DNA of 64,000 nucleotides, taken from NCBI GenBank assembly GCA_963598415.1, contig CAVBUH010000007.1:124001-188000 (forward strand), written 5' to 3'. Under the pieces are notes generated by a model. That model ran no database searches. It was not told the DNA's origin and saw only the letters and a program-made list of their open reading frames with translations. Shown here piece by piece: positions 36,401 to 45,551 of this stretch. Positions within the stretch are counted from its first letter, which is position 1. Each line of letters begins with the position of its first letter. The stretch comes from Colimorpha_A sp900556615. GTDB taxonomy: Bacteria > Bacillota > Clostridia > Oscillospirales > CAG-272. A program made the translations under genes and the position numbers.

Positions 36401-37011
36401 CGGAAAGCGGCAATCGCGTCCTTATCCACCATTTCTTTCAGATCGTCATAATCCCAAGCCTCGATCTTCTGTATCTCGTGAGAGGTACGGAAGCCGTCGA
36501 AGAAGTTAATAAAGGGGACTCTTCCCTTTATTGTTGAGAGATGGGCAACCGCGCCGAGATCCATAACCTCCTGCGGATTGGTTCCGGCAATCATCGCAAA
36601 GCCTGTCTGACGGCAGGCGTATACATCGGAATGATCTCCGAAGATATTCAGCGCATGAGAAGCCACGCAGCGAGCTGAAACGTGTATGACGCAGGGGAGA
36701 AGCTCTCCTGCAATCTTATACATATTCGGAATCATAAGAAGAAGTCCCTGGGATGCGGTGAAGGTGGTGGTAAGAGCGCCTGCGGCAAGGCTTCCGTGAA
36801 CGGCTCCCGCCGCACCGGCCTCCGACTGCATTTCAATAACCTTAACCGTATCTCCGAAAATATTCTTAAGTCCTGTTGCCGACCAGGAATCGGTCAGCTC
36901 TGCCATAACGCTGGAAGGCGTAATAGGGTAGATGGCGGCAACTTCGGTAAACGCATACGAAACGTGTGCGGCAGCGGTATTACCGTCCATGGAAATCTTT
37001 TTTCTTGCCAT
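33442..37011 (-). CDS. nifJ: Pyruvate:ferredoxin (flavodoxin) oxidoreductase
   Basis: A 1189-residue single-chain PFOR of full length. Domain order is normal. The N-terminal pyrimidine-binding domain has AIYPITPSSVMAELTDSW; then come the gamma domain with GLGGDGTVGANKN near 425 and the EKR domain. Two 4Fe-4S clusters follow (CIQCNQCAFVCP near 694 and CMGCGLCVNVCP near 752). The C-terminal TPP domain has GCSSIWGGSAPATPY with a cluster cysteine and GGDGWAYDIGFGG near 975. The enzyme oxidises pyruvate to acetyl-CoA and CO2, passing electrons to ferredoxin, and is central to anaerobic fermentation. GGAGGATATGAA precedes the ATG. Confidence 0.97.
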   Translation of the reverse strand: MARKKISMDGNTAAAHVSYAFTEVAAIYPITPSSVMAELTDSWSATGLKNIFGDTVKVIEMQSEAGAAGAVHGSLAAGALTTTFTASQGLLLMIPNMYKIAGELLPCVIHVSARCVASHALNIFGDHSDVYACRQTGFAMIAGTNPQEVMDLGAVAHLSTIKGRVPFINFFDGFRTSHEIQKIEAWDYDDLKEMVDKDAIAAFRARALNPEHPVLRGSAENGDIFFQHREACNPYYDALPAIVEDYMNKVNEKIGTDYKLFNYYGAPDADRIIVAMGSVCDVAEEVIDYLNASGEKVGLVKVRLYRPFVADKLVEAIPATVKKIAVLDRTKEPGSLGEPLYLDVVAALASKGISAKIVGGRYGLGSKDTPPQSIFAVYENLKRDEPKANFTIGIVDDVTGLSLEEKPAPDTSAKSTISCKFWGLGGDGTVGANKNSIKIIGDHTEKYIQAYFQYDSKKTGGVTISHLRFGDSKIKSPYYITKADFVACHNPSYMVKGYKIVQDVKPGGTFLLNCQWTPEEVDHHLPAEVKRYIADNNINFYTVNAIDKAREIGMGKRTNTILQSAFFALANIMPIAEAVDYMKYMAKKSYSKKGDAVVEMNYKAIDAGVDALVKYDVPESWKTVSASETAVAATEGRPEVVKFVNTVLDPVSKMLGDTLPVSAFEDSADGTYPQGASAYEKRGVAVDVPEWIPENCIQCNQCAFVCPHATIRPYLLNEDEAAKAPENTKYTVKTLGKDVSGLKFTMSVSPLDCMGCGLCVNVCPVTQKAKTAGTPEKAALVMKPQETQSEQQKVFDYCVKEVSKKPTSFPLLKNSQFEQPLLEFSGSCAGCAETSYARLITQLFGERMYISNATGCSSIWGGSAPATPYTVNRVSGRGPAWGNSLFEDNAEHGLGIYLGQKTIRNRLIEKVKALETPCEKCKSIVDNYLNTVDDGKANEQATKELVELLEGWAADGNEAAKEILADKDYLSKKSVWIFGGDGWAYDIGFGGLDHVIASGEDINIMVFDTEVYSNTGGQASKASNIGQVAQFAAAGKAIGKKDLAQIAMSYGYVYVAQIAMGADMNQTLKALTEAEAYHGPSIVIGYAPCEMHGLKGGMTNCQGEMKKAVDAGYWQMFRYNPALKAEGKNPLSIDSKEPTASYIDFIKSENRYSRLAQAFPERAAELFEKAEKTAKAKYEHLKKLEELYK

Positions 37012-37944
37012 TTCATATCCTCCGGTATGTGAATTTTTGATATAGCTTTATGCGGCAAAGGAATATCGTTGACCTTTGCCAATCTATATTTTATCACACT
37101 ATTTCTCTGTTGTAAATACGGTTTTGAATTTTTTCAAATAAATTCACAATTATCAGTAGGAAAAATTTCGTTTTTTTGTTTTTCTTTCGGGAATAGAGAT
37201 ATGCACCGGAAATTGGGCAAAGCGTTTAATTTCCGAAAGCTCAGAACCGCGTACCGATATTTTCCGATGAAAAGAAGTTTTATATGTTAAGCAGTTAAGC
37301 GTCTGGTTTCGGATAAGAGCGTTTTGCTCTGTTACAATCCGCCAAACATATCTCAACGGTAAAAATGATATTGTAAATCATGTCTGCGGAATAACCGCGA
37401 ATACGTTCGTGGTTAGCACAGAACAAACAAGTTATTCATTCTGCGCCGCCCAAGCAGGCGGCTTGGGTTTTTAGTTCCCATTGATTGCCGCCTGCCTTCC
37501 AGAATGAGTGGGTTTACCCATTCTGAAAGTGCAAGGGTTTTACGCAGAAATGTGTAAAATCCTTGCGCATGAACAACCCCAAATACAAATTTGTGGCGTT
37601 TTTCTGTTGTTCAGAAGGCATTAAGGCAATACCGCACGCAAATGCGTTAGCCGTGCACCCAGCGGTATTGCCTTAAATAAACCGCAGAAACAAAAGACGA
37701 ACCACAGGTCAATTCTGCGGTTCAAAAAACAATATATCTCTGAAAAACCGAAATATATTGGAGAAATGACGGCATTCTTTCTGAAACGGAGGCGGTTGTC
37801 GCAGTTATTTATTGTAAAAAATCGGAATTGATGTGTAATTGACTCACCTGCAAAAAACCGTATATTTATACCGTTATCCTGTTATTTCCGTGTTCGGTAT
37901 CTCAAAAACTACTGAAAACGTTGAGCGTCGATAACTCAAAAGTT
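37012..37944. repeat. Gene-free 930-bp region with hairpin repeats and a minimal family A element
   Basis: Between nifJ and rsmG there is no supported gene. Hairpins at about 37452-37475 (GCCGCCcaagcaGGCGGC with T-run), 37499-37526 (CAGAATGAGTGGG/CCCATTCTG) and 37531-37570 (TGCAAGGGTTTTAC with its complement) form a structured cluster resembling 27398-27497. 37621-37675 is a 55-bp palindrome with intact family A ends (TTAAGGCAATACCGC and GCGGTATTGCCTTAA) and almost nothing between them. Confidence 0.7.
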
Positions 37945-38664
37945 CTATAACGGCTTTCCGGAAATTCTGGCATACGTTCTCGGATACTGCTTTGGCGTGG
38001 GCGAGATCTTTTCCACAAGAATAACCGTACGTTCGATTTCCTCGGAAAGACCGACAAGAAAAAAATGCTCGACGCTCTTCACATTTCCCCCGAGAACAGA
38101 AACCGCGTGGTGCGCCTCTGAGAGCTCGGTTTCGGCAAGACGGCTCTTCATAGCAAGAAAGGCGCCGCCTTTTTTTATGAAGGGAAGACAAAGCTCTGAC
38201 AGGATATTCAACCTTGCTACGGCGCGTGCCGAAACGGCACCGAATTTTTCTCGGTATTGGGAATTTGCGGCAAGCTCCTCCGCCCGTCCGCAGATTGCGG
38301 TCAGATTGTCAAGACCTGTTTTTTTTACAGTCTCGGAGATAAAATTCACCTTTTTCCCGGTACTGTCAAGCGCCGTCACCCTTATGTCGGGACGCATTAT
38401 TGCAAAGGGAAAAGCGGGGAGTCCCGCTCCGCTCCCAACATCGAGAAGAGAGGTATTATCGGGAATATATTTTGTGCAAACGGCACAGTCGGCAATATTT
38501 TTTACCGCTGCTTCAAACGGCTCTCTTATCGCGGTGAGATTCATATATTCGTTGACGCGCAAAAGCTCCGACAGATAATCGGAGAGTTGATTTATTTGCC
38601 TCGCCGTTGCCGAAACGCCGTTTGAGACAAGTGCGGAAGCGATATATTCTGAATAATCGGGCAT
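37945..38664 (-). CDS. rsmG: 16S rRNA (guanine-527-N7)-methyltransferase
   Basis: A 239-residue RsmG (GidB) with the SAM-binding segment LLDVGSGAGLPAFPFAIMRP and following IRVTALDSTGKKVNFI. Sites VSARAVARLNILSELCLPF and LAMKSRLAETEL are family-typical. It methylates G527 in the 530 loop of 16S rRNA. It lies about 80 bases after mnmG on the same strand, the conserved gidA-gidB pairing. Confidence 0.96.
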   Translation of the reverse strand: MPDYSEYIASALVSNGVSATARQINQLSDYLSELLRVNEYMNLTAIREPFEAAVKNIADCAVCTKYIPDNTSLLDVGSGAGLPAFPFAIMRPDIRVTALDSTGKKVNFISETVKKTGLDNLTAICGRAEELAANSQYREKFGAVSARAVARLNILSELCLPFIKKGGAFLAMKSRLAETELSEAHHAVSVLGGNVKSVEHFFLVGLSEEIERTVILVEKISPTPKQYPRTYARISGKPL

Positions 38665-38745
38665 TATGAGTCCCCCTTTGCAATATGAATTGTGAAGCTT
38701 TTATGCCGATACAAAATCGGGACATGAAAACTCTGTCTTTATAAT

Positions 38746-40641
38746 TTATTCTTTTTCGCCGTCTCTCATTTTCAGATAGATGAGAAGCACCGAGATGTCG
38801 GCGGGACTGACACCGCTTATTCTCGACGCCTGACCGATGTCGGCGGGACGGATTTTTCCGAGCTTTTGTCTTGCTTCAAGGCGGAGTCCGTCAATTTTTG
38901 AATAGTCTGTTTCGGGCGGAAGCTTCTTTTCGGAAAGCTTTGACATTCTTGCCGCTTCGTTCAGCTGACGTTTGATATACCCCTCGTATTTTACCTTGAC
39001 CTCAACCTCATAGCAGACCTTCCGACAAAGCGAAGGACGGTCGGAATCAAAGGGAGCAAGCATGGCATAGCTTATCTGCGGGCGACGAAGCAGCTCCGCA
39101 AGCTTCATTCCGCTTACAATTTCGGTTGAGCCGCTTTCGTTCAGCATTTTATTCAGGTCGTCCGACGGAGAGACGGTTGTTTTTTCAAGTCTTGCAATCT
39201 CTTTATCGGTAAGCTCACGGCGGGAAAGAAAATCCTCCCACCGCTCGTCGGGAATAAGCCCCGCTTTTCTGCCGTAAGAGAGAAGCCGTTCCTCCGCGTT
39301 ATCCTGGCGAAGAAGCAGACGATATTCCGAACGGGAGGTCATGATGCGGTACGGCTCGTTCGTTCCTTTAGTTACAAGATCGTCGATCAGCGTTCCAATA
39401 TAGGAGCTGTCGCGCGAAAGCCGTATCTGTTCTCTGCCGGTCAACTTAAGCCCGGCGTTTATTCCGGCGATCAATCCCTGAGCTGCAGCTTCCTCATAGC
39501 CGGAGGTGCCGTTAAACTGTCCCGCGCCGTACAGACCGTCAATATTCTTGAACTCAAGAGTAGAATAAAGCTGCGTCGGATCACAGCAGTCATACTCAAT
39601 GGCGTATGCGGTGCGCATGACTTCCGCATTCTCAAATCCCTTCAGAGAGTGAAGCATATCGATCTGCACGTCCTCGGGAAGCGAGGAAGAAAAGCCCTGA
39701 AGATAAATCTCGTCGGTATCTGCTCCGAGAGGCTCCGCAAAGAGCTGGTGTCGCTCCTTTTCGGAAAATCTGACTACCTTATCCTCAATGCTCGGACAAT
39801 AGCGGGGGCCGGTTCCCTTTATCATGCCGGAGTAGAGCGGAGAACGGTGCAGGTTCTTTCTGATAATTTCATGGGTATGCAAATTCGTATAGGCAGTGTA
39901 GCAGGGAAGCTGTTTTATTGAGTTTAGTTTTTCTTCATTCGTATACCAGGAATACGGAGTAATATAATCTTCCCCCTCCTGAATCTCCAGAACGGAATAG
40001 TCGATAGACCGGGAATGGATTCTTGAGGGCGTTCCGGTCTTAAAGCGCATCATGGAGATTCCGAGCGTCTTTAAGCTGTCGGAAAGCCCCTTTGACGGCA
40101 GCATACCGTCGGGACCGGAGGAATAAGCGTGTTCTCCCACGATGACCCTGCTGTCAAGATAGGTTCCCGTGGCAATGATAACCGCCTCGGCGCTCCACTC
40201 TGCTCCGAGAGAAGTGACTACGCCGCACACAGCGGTTTTTCCGCTCTCATCCCGGGTTTTTATATTGACAATTTCAGCCTGAACAAGACGCAGATTCGGT
40301 GTTTCCTCTATGGTTCTTTTCATGATTTGGCGGTAACATATCCTGTCTGCCTGTATCCGCTTGGAACGGACGGCGGGACCTTTCCCGGTATTCAGCGTTC
40401 TGCTTTGGAGCGTTACCTTGTCTGCGGCGCGTCCCATCTCTCCTCCCAAAGCATCGATCTCAAAGACAAGATGTCCCTTGCCCGTACCGCCTATCGAGGG
40501 GTTGCAGGGCATATTCCCCACTGCATCGAGATTCATGGTGAAAAGAACAGTATCGATTCCCATTCTTGCACAGGCGAGCGCCGCCTCGATTCCCGCATGT
40601 CCGGCGCCTATTACCGCCGCGCGGGTTTTTGCATATATCAT
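38746..40641 (-). CDS. mnmG: tRNA uridine-34 carboxymethylaminomethyl-modification enzyme MnmG
   Basis: A 631-residue FAD enzyme: AVIGAGHAGIEAALACARMG is the FAD dinucleotide site, MPCNPSIGGTGKGHLVFEID is the GidA signature, and GTSGYEEAAAQGLIAGINA is the second signature. It works with MnmE to modify the wobble uridine of several tRNAs using methylene-THF. It stands between the M24 peptidase (46 bases upstream) and rsmG (downstream). mnmE is not in the window. Confidence 0.97.
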   Translation of the reverse strand: MIYAKTRAAVIGAGHAGIEAALACARMGIDTVLFTMNLDAVGNMPCNPSIGGTGKGHLVFEIDALGGEMGRAADKVTLQSRTLNTGKGPAVRSKRIQADRICYRQIMKRTIEETPNLRLVQAEIVNIKTRDESGKTAVCGVVTSLGAEWSAEAVIIATGTYLDSRVIVGEHAYSSGPDGMLPSKGLSDSLKTLGISMMRFKTGTPSRIHSRSIDYSVLEIQEGEDYITPYSWYTNEEKLNSIKQLPCYTAYTNLHTHEIIRKNLHRSPLYSGMIKGTGPRYCPSIEDKVVRFSEKERHQLFAEPLGADTDEIYLQGFSSSLPEDVQIDMLHSLKGFENAEVMRTAYAIEYDCCDPTQLYSTLEFKNIDGLYGAGQFNGTSGYEEAAAQGLIAGINAGLKLTGREQIRLSRDSSYIGTLIDDLVTKGTNEPYRIMTSRSEYRLLLRQDNAEERLLSYGRKAGLIPDERWEDFLSRRELTDKEIARLEKTTVSPSDDLNKMLNESGSTEIVSGMKLAELLRRPQISYAMLAPFDSDRPSLCRKVCYEVEVKVKYEGYIKRQLNEAARMSKLSEKKLPPETDYSKIDGLRLEARQKLGKIRPADIGQASRISGVSPADISVLLIYLKMRDGEKE

Positions 40642-40686
40642 TTGTTTTGCCTTCCTTATATTGCGAAGCGAGAAGCCGCTCGCCGC

Positions 40687-41748
40687 TTAAAACAATTCAA
40701 TCAATTCCTTTTTCGCCTCGGTCAGATTTACCGTTCCGTTTTCGGAAAGATAAACCATGTCCTCGATTCGGACTCCGTATTTTCCCTGAAGATAAATGCC
40801 CGGCTCTACCGTAACGACCGCGCCTATCTCAAGAGGCTTGTTATAGGTATAGCTGAGCCTCGGCTCCTCATGGATATACATTCCTACACCGTGACCGAGA
40901 GAATGACCGAAGCAGCCTTCATATCCGGCAGCATAAATGATATCTCTTGCTGTTTTGTCACAGTCGGAACCGAGCTTTCCGGCAGCAACAAAATCAAGAG
41001 CGGCAAGCTGAGCTTCAAGAACGGTATGATAAACCTTTTTCATTTCGGTGTCGGCTTTACCGATCACGACGGTTCTTGTCATATCCGAGCAATATCCGTT
41101 ATAAAGCGCGCCGAAATCCATGGTGAGAAAGCCTTTTTCAAGCTTTGCGTTTCGCGGAACGCCATGTGGCATGGAGGAAGCCGTTCCCGATACGGCAATG
41201 GTATCAAAGGAAGTTTTTTCCGCGCCGAGTTTTCTCATTCCGTATTCAAGCTCAAGCGCGACGTCAATCTCTGTCATATTCGGGCTGATAAGGGTAAAAA
41301 GCCGTTCAAGAGCCTTTTCGGCAATACGCTGCGCGGCGATGATATTCCGGACCTCCTCCGGGGTTTTGATCTCGCGCATTTTTTCTATGATTCCACCGCA
41401 GGGAACAAAATCTGCGAGAGGAAAAGTTTCTTTTAACGCATCCAACTGAGCGCAGGTCACATTTTCGCTTTCGAAGCCAATACGGCTGAGCTTGTTGTCG
41501 GAGAAAAGATTTCCAAGGGTAACGCGGCGGTTTTCGAGAAGGATAACGGTAAGAAAATCACTCTCAAAGCGCTTGGCAGCCTCTATATATCTGAAATCGG
41601 CAAGAAGCCATGCCTTTTCGCGGGCTACAACAACATATCCGTCGGTATAATTCAGCCCCGTGAGATATCTTTGATTCAGTTCCGAGGTGACAAGCAGACA
41701 ATCAGCGCTTTCGGGGATCAATTTCTGAAGTTTTTGAATCGCATTCAT
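40687..41748 (-). CDS. M24-family aminopeptidase (Xaa-Pro type)
   Basis: The start ATG 41748, preceded by AAAGGATG, gives 353 residues. An upstream in-frame TTG at 41796 overlaps the AEC gene and is not needed. An N-terminal creatinase-like domain (1-125) precedes the pita-bread catalytic domain. Metal ligands are visible: Asp in LTMDFGALYNGYCSDMTR (two Asp), His in GHSLGHGVGMYIHEEPRLS, and Glu in VTVEPGIYL and GVRIEDMVYL. It probably removes N-terminal residues before proline in the cytosol. Confidence 0.94.
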   Translation of the reverse strand: MNAIQKLQKLIPESADCLLVTSELNQRYLTGLNYTDGYVVVAREKAWLLADFRYIEAAKRFESDFLTVILLENRRVTLGNLFSDNKLSRIGFESENVTCAQLDALKETFPLADFVPCGGIIEKMREIKTPEEVRNIIAAQRIAEKALERLFTLISPNMTEIDVALELEYGMRKLGAEKTSFDTIAVSGTASSMPHGVPRNAKLEKGFLTMDFGALYNGYCSDMTRTVVIGKADTEMKKVYHTVLEAQLAALDFVAAGKLGSDCDKTARDIIYAAGYEGCFGHSLGHGVGMYIHEEPRLSYTYNKPLEIGAVVTVEPGIYLQGKYGVRIEDMVYLSENGTVNLTEAKKELIELF

Positions 41749-41776
41749 TATGTTAACATCCTTTCGCTGTTGAATT

Positions 41777-42721
41777 TTATAAAAGGTTTCCCACAAGCTG
41801 CAAAACGAGCGGAATTGTGCCTACCGACAAAAGCGTCGATATGCCCACCGTCTGTGCGGCAAGCTCCGGCTTTATATCATAGGTCTCGGCAAACATAGCG
41901 GAGGCGGAGGCGCAGGGGAGAGACATCATCAGCGCGCCGAATATCGCCATCTCCCGTGAAAAGCCCAATATATCGAGAAGCAGACCGCAGACAATGGGAA
42001 GAATAACAAGCCGGACAAAGCTTGCATAATAGGTAATCGGCTTGGAAAACAGCTTTTTTAAGGGGATTCCGGCGATCATATTTCCGATGACAAACATCGA
42101 CAGCGGCGTACAGGTTGCTCCGATTGTGTTCATGCTGTCAAAAACAGGCTGGTATACTGGAACTTGCAGAATATAAAGAACAAACCCGATGACGCAAGGA
42201 ATGGTTCCGTTGTTAAAAAAGATTTTCGTCAGCTTTATTTTGAAATCACGGTTCGCTCTGCCGAGTACAAAAACGCCGTAGGTCCACATCACAAACTGGA
42301 AAATAGTCAGGTAAAAACCGCCCCAGAAAACGCCGATATTTCCGTATACTGCTCTCAGTAAAGGAAATCCGAAGAAGCCGCTGTTGGCGAATATGATACA
42401 AAATTCCGTAACACGGCGTTCCTTCTGCTCTTTTACCCTGCATGTGGACAGAAGTGCGATTCCCGCCGCCGCCGCGTGAGTAATCACGCCGATCAAGAGA
42501 ATCAAAAACCCGGAATGAAGATTTTCTGAGGAATATTCCGTTCCGAGCATAGCGGCCACAATCATAAAGGGCTGCGCCACATTGAGAACGAGAGAGGAGA
42601 TAAGCTTGGAAAAGCCTTCCCCAAAGTAGCCGAGCTTAGAGGCGATGACGCCCGCTATCACGGGAATAAACATCATAAGGGCAGAATCGAAAAGGGTTTT
42701 GATATCGAGATTCATTTGCAC
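41777..42721 (-). CDS. AEC-family transporter (auxin efflux carrier type)
   Basis: A 314-residue membrane protein with about ten helices in two five-helix halves. Markers include MMFIPVIAGVIASKLGYFG, SLVLNVAQPFMIVAAML and NSGFFGFPLLRAVYG in the first half and LGFSREMAIFGALMMSLPCA in the second. Bacterial members export or import small organic acids such as malate. The specific substrate is not readable. Four bases separate it from the uracil-DNA glycosylase stop, so the two are cotranscribed. Confidence 0.92.
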   Translation of the reverse strand: MQMNLDIKTLFDSALMMFIPVIAGVIASKLGYFGEGFSKLISSLVLNVAQPFMIVAAMLGTEYSSENLHSGFLILLIGVITHAAAAGIALLSTCRVKEQKERRVTEFCIIFANSGFFGFPLLRAVYGNIGVFWGGFYLTIFQFVMWTYGVFVLGRANRDFKIKLTKIFFNNGTIPCVIGFVLYILQVPVYQPVFDSMNTIGATCTPLSMFVIGNMIAGIPLKKLFSKPITYYASFVRLVILPIVCGLLLDILGFSREMAIFGALMMSLPCASASAMFAETYDIKPELAAQTVGISTLLSVGTIPLVLQLVGNLL

Positions 42722-42725
42722 CGTT

Positions 42726-43280
42726 TTATCCTTTCAGGGCTTCAAGCTTTGCCTTAACTGCCTTCATGTCGGTAAGCATATCCTCTTTTTTGCGGGGATC
42801 GCGAAGAAGCAGAGACGGATGATAAACGGCGCAGATTTCAAAGCTTCCTTTTTTATACCAAATGCCGTGCTCCTTTGTTATTTTGAAATCGGGCTTTATC
42901 AGCCGCATAGCCGAAATCCGTCCGAGGCACACAATAAGCTTCGGTTTAATAAGTCTGACCTGTTCCCGTAAGTATTCGATGCATACATCCTCCTCTGCCG
43001 GAAGTGGATCGCGGTTTTTCGGCGGTCGGCACTTCAGCATATTGGCGATATAGACGCTTTCCCGGGGAATGTCCACCGCTTCAAGATATTTGTCAAAAAG
43101 CTTTCCTGCGCGTCCGACGAAGGGGATCCCGGAAAGGTCCTCGCTTTCGCCAGGGGCTTCCCCGACAAACATCAGATCTGCTTTCCGGTTTCCCGTACCG
43201 AAAACAAGATTGGTTCTCGTTTTATGCAGCTCACAGGCGGTACAGTTTCCGCATTTTGTTTCAAGTTCTTCCCAAGTCAT
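42726..43280 (-). CDS. udg: Uracil-DNA glycosylase, family 4 (Fe-S)
   Basis: A 184-residue enzyme. Cluster ligands CGNCTACELHKTR (Cys11 and Cys14 by count) and further Cys at about 86 and 104 match the 4Fe-4S site. FVGEAPGESEDLSGIPFVGR is the uracil-binding and catalytic motif, and VYHPSLLLRD is the second active-site loop (HPS). It excises uracil from DNA. It begins a cluster running left through AEC, M24 peptidase, mnmG and rsmG. Confidence 0.95.
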   Translation of the reverse strand: MTWEELETKCGNCTACELHKTRTNLVFGTGNRKADLMFVGEAPGESEDLSGIPFVGRAGKLFDKYLEAVDIPRESVYIANMLKCRPPKNRDPLPAEEDVCIEYLREQVRLIKPKLIVCLGRISAMRLIKPDFKITKEHGIWYKKGSFEICAVYHPSLLLRDPRKKEDMLTDMKAVKAKLEALKG

Positions 43281-43350
43281 TTTTTTTTGCGCGGGTTCCG
43301 AATGTATCGGATTTTATGACATCGGAATCCGTTCCTTTCCTGTTTTTTCT

Positions 43351-43524
43351 TTGGCAATACCGCACGATGATTGTTGTACAGCTACGCCACCGGATTTTTC
43401 ATCAGACAATACAAATTGAAGAGGCAGGAGACTCCTCTGCCCATAAAATTTGTGAAGTATGACGGAAAAGATGCAGGCAAATGCGTAGCAAAGACGTTAG
43501 CCGTGCACCCGGCGGTGTTGCCCT
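43351..43524 (-). mobile_element. MITE-like element, family A, copy 10 (reverse)
   Basis: Ends TTGGCAATACCGCACGATGA and GGCGGTGTTGCCCTT. The internal AAATTTGTGAAGTATGACGG and GAGGCAGGAGACTCCTCTGCC segments are in reverse orientation. It begins right after the mecA stop codon and separates mecA from the glycosylase gene. Confidence 0.78.
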
Positions 43525-44070
43525 TTATTTAAGCGCCGCGAGGCGCGCAAGATCTTCTTTTCGATAAAGAAGTTTACCGTATTCTTTTATATAAGAACCC
43601 ATATTTTCATCAAGGAGATTTCCGTAATCAAAGGCATAAATCGGATATCTGTCTCCGGCAAAGCTTATAAACCATTTGCTTTTTCCGTACCAAACGGAAA
43701 GCTCTCCGTCGTAATCGGATTCAACGAGTCTTACGCAAAGCATAATCATTTCATCAAGAGCGTCAAAACCGAAGATTCCGATCGTATCCTCTTCACGGAT
43801 ATCTTCTTGATTATCCGGACAGCCGTCGGGCAGTCTTGTTATGTATATCTCACAGCCTCCGGTTTTCACTTCATAGATTCTGACCAAAACCTTCCCCGGC
43901 GCGGCATCAAAGCCGGTCCGGATGCTTGCCTCGTCGAGTATTGATCGCAGCGCATGTTTTGTATCGGCATTTTCATAATCGATGCTGCCGCAGGTGATGG
44001 AATACAGCTTCATATCGTTGTCGGTAAGAGTGATCTTAAGCTTGTCGCTGCTGAGCTTTATCATTTCCAT
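43525..44070 (-). CDS. mecA: MecA-family adaptor protein
   Basis: A 181-residue protein with the MecA layout: an N-terminal region (MIKLSSDKLKITLTDNDMKL) that binds substrates, an acidic linker (DNQEDIREEDTIG) and a C-terminal domain (LDEMIMLCVRLVESDYDGEL, SKWFISFAGDRYPI) that binds ClpC. GGAGGATTC precedes the ATG. Such adaptors deliver proteins to the ClpCP protease. The usual Firmicute length is 210-240, so this is a short member. Confidence 0.82.
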   Translation of the reverse strand: MEMIKLSSDKLKITLTDNDMKLYSITCGSIDYENADTKHALRSILDEASIRTGFDAAPGKVLVRIYEVKTGGCEIYITRLPDGCPDNQEDIREEDTIGIFGFDALDEMIMLCVRLVESDYDGELSVWYGKSKWFISFAGDRYPIYAFDYGNLLDENMGSYIKEYGKLLYRKEDLARLAALK

Positions 44071-44219
44071 AAAGACGAATCCTCCGAAATCGTATTTTAT
44101 TAATATTATATCGGAGGAAGTGAGTTTTGTTTATAAATGCTGGCTTTTTCAGCGGTGCCGACATATTAAAGCCAAACGGAGTGCCAAAAGAAATGCTGTT
44201 CTTTGCCGGTCTGGATTTT

Positions 44220-45503
44220 TTACAGATTGATTAATCCCGCCTCAAGCATTTTCTGAAGAGACATCAGTATTCCGAGCTTCGCATGATACCAGGTAAGACC
44301 GCCCTGAAAATAAACGGCGTAAGGCTCCCGTATCGGTCCGTCGGCGGAAAGCTCTATCGAGGAGCCCTGAACAAAGGCTCCGGCAGCCATGATGACCTCG
44401 CTGTCATATCCCGGCATTGCCCACGGCTCGGGAGTGACATAGCTGTCAACCGGTGCCGCCGCCTGGATTCCGCGGCAAAAAGCTACCATGCCCTCTCTTG
44501 AACCGAGTTCTACGGCTTGTATGATATCGTGTCTGCCTTCGCTTCCGCTCGGAATTACCCGAAAACCGAGTCTTTCATAGATATTTGCGGCAAAAACCGC
44601 GCCTTTCAGAGCGGAAGCAGTCACGGTCGGGGCAAGGAAAAATCCCTGATAAAACGCCGGCATAATTCCGAGGTTGGCTCCGACCTCCTGTCCGAGTCCG
44701 GGTGCCGAAAGACGGTAGGCACAGCGTGATATACATTTTTCAGTACCGCATATGTACCCTCCGATGGGCGCAAGCCCCCCTCCCGGATTCTTAATCAGGG
44801 AACCGACCACCATATCCGCGCCGACGTCGGAAGGCTCGTACTCTTCTACGAACTCGCCGTAACAGTTATCAACCATAACGATGAGCTCCGGCTTGATCTT
44901 TTTCACAAAAGCAATCAGTTCTCCTATTTGTTTTACGGAAAAGGAGGGGCGCGTCTGATACCCTTTTGAGCGCTGGATCGTTACAAGCTTGGTTTTTTCG
45001 TTTATCGCTTTTGCAATATTATTGTAATCAAAAGTTCCGTCGGAAAGGAGATCAACCTGCCGGTAGGAGACGCCGTATTCCTTCAGAGAGCAAGCCGATT
45101 CCCGTATCCCGATTACCTCCTCAAGCGTATCGTACGGTCCTCCTGCGGGGGAGAGAAGCTCGTCGCCCGGAAGCAGATTTGCCGAAAGAGCGACCGTCAG
45201 CGCATGCGTTCCGCAGGTGATCTGAGGGCGTACCAGCGCCGCCTCGGTATGAAAGGTATCGGCATATACCCTTTCGAGATTGTCTCTGCCGCTGTCATTG
45301 TAACCATAACCGGTCGTGGCGGCAAAATGCGTTGCGTTAACTCTGTTTTTCTGCATGGCGGAGATCACCTTGCACTGATTGATCTCAGCAATGCGGTCAA
45401 TTTCTTTAAATCTGCCGCTGATTTCTGCAAGTACTTTTTCTCCGAAACGATATACTTTTTCGCTGATGCCGAGCTTGAGGTACATTTCTTCCGTGTTCAT
45501 CAT
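44220..45503 (-). CDS. Methionine gamma-lyase family PLP enzyme (aluminium-resistance type)
   Basis: A 427-residue protein of the Met_gamma_lyase family PF06838, historically called aluminium resistance protein. Family segments include ATHFAATTGYGYNDSGRDNLE and RPQITCGTHALTVALSANLL. The PLP-binding Lys is probably in TIQRSKGYQTRPSF, and VMVDNCYGEFVEEYEP carries the PLP aspartate. The reaction in vivo is not settled: C-S lyase or related. It lies just after the parvulin gene. Confidence 0.9.
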   Translation of the reverse strand: MMNTEEMYLKLGISEKVYRFGEKVLAEISGRFKEIDRIAEINQCKVISAMQKNRVNATHFAATTGYGYNDSGRDNLERVYADTFHTEAALVRPQITCGTHALTVALSANLLPGDELLSPAGGPYDTLEEVIGIRESACSLKEYGVSYRQVDLLSDGTFDYNNIAKAINEKTKLVTIQRSKGYQTRPSFSVKQIGELIAFVKKIKPELIVMVDNCYGEFVEEYEPSDVGADMVVGSLIKNPGGGLAPIGGYICGTEKCISRCAYRLSAPGLGQEVGANLGIMPAFYQGFFLAPTVTASALKGAVFAANIYERLGFRVIPSGSEGRHDIIQAVELGSREGMVAFCRGIQAAAPVDSYVTPEPWAMPGYDSEVIMAAGAFVQGSSIELSADGPIREPYAVYFQGGLTWYHAKLGILMSLQKMLEAGLINL

Positions 45504-45551
45504 GATATTGCCTTTTCTGTGCTGTATTCTGTGTTCTTTTCTTGCAGACTT

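Noticed and set aside
40129..41436. 435-codon plus-strand frame across mnmG and the M24 peptidase
   Set aside because: Antisense shadow of two well-supported genes.
41749..41796. TTG start extending the M24 peptidase by 16 codons
   Set aside because: Overlaps the AEC transporter gene, and a good ribosome site precedes the internal ATG.
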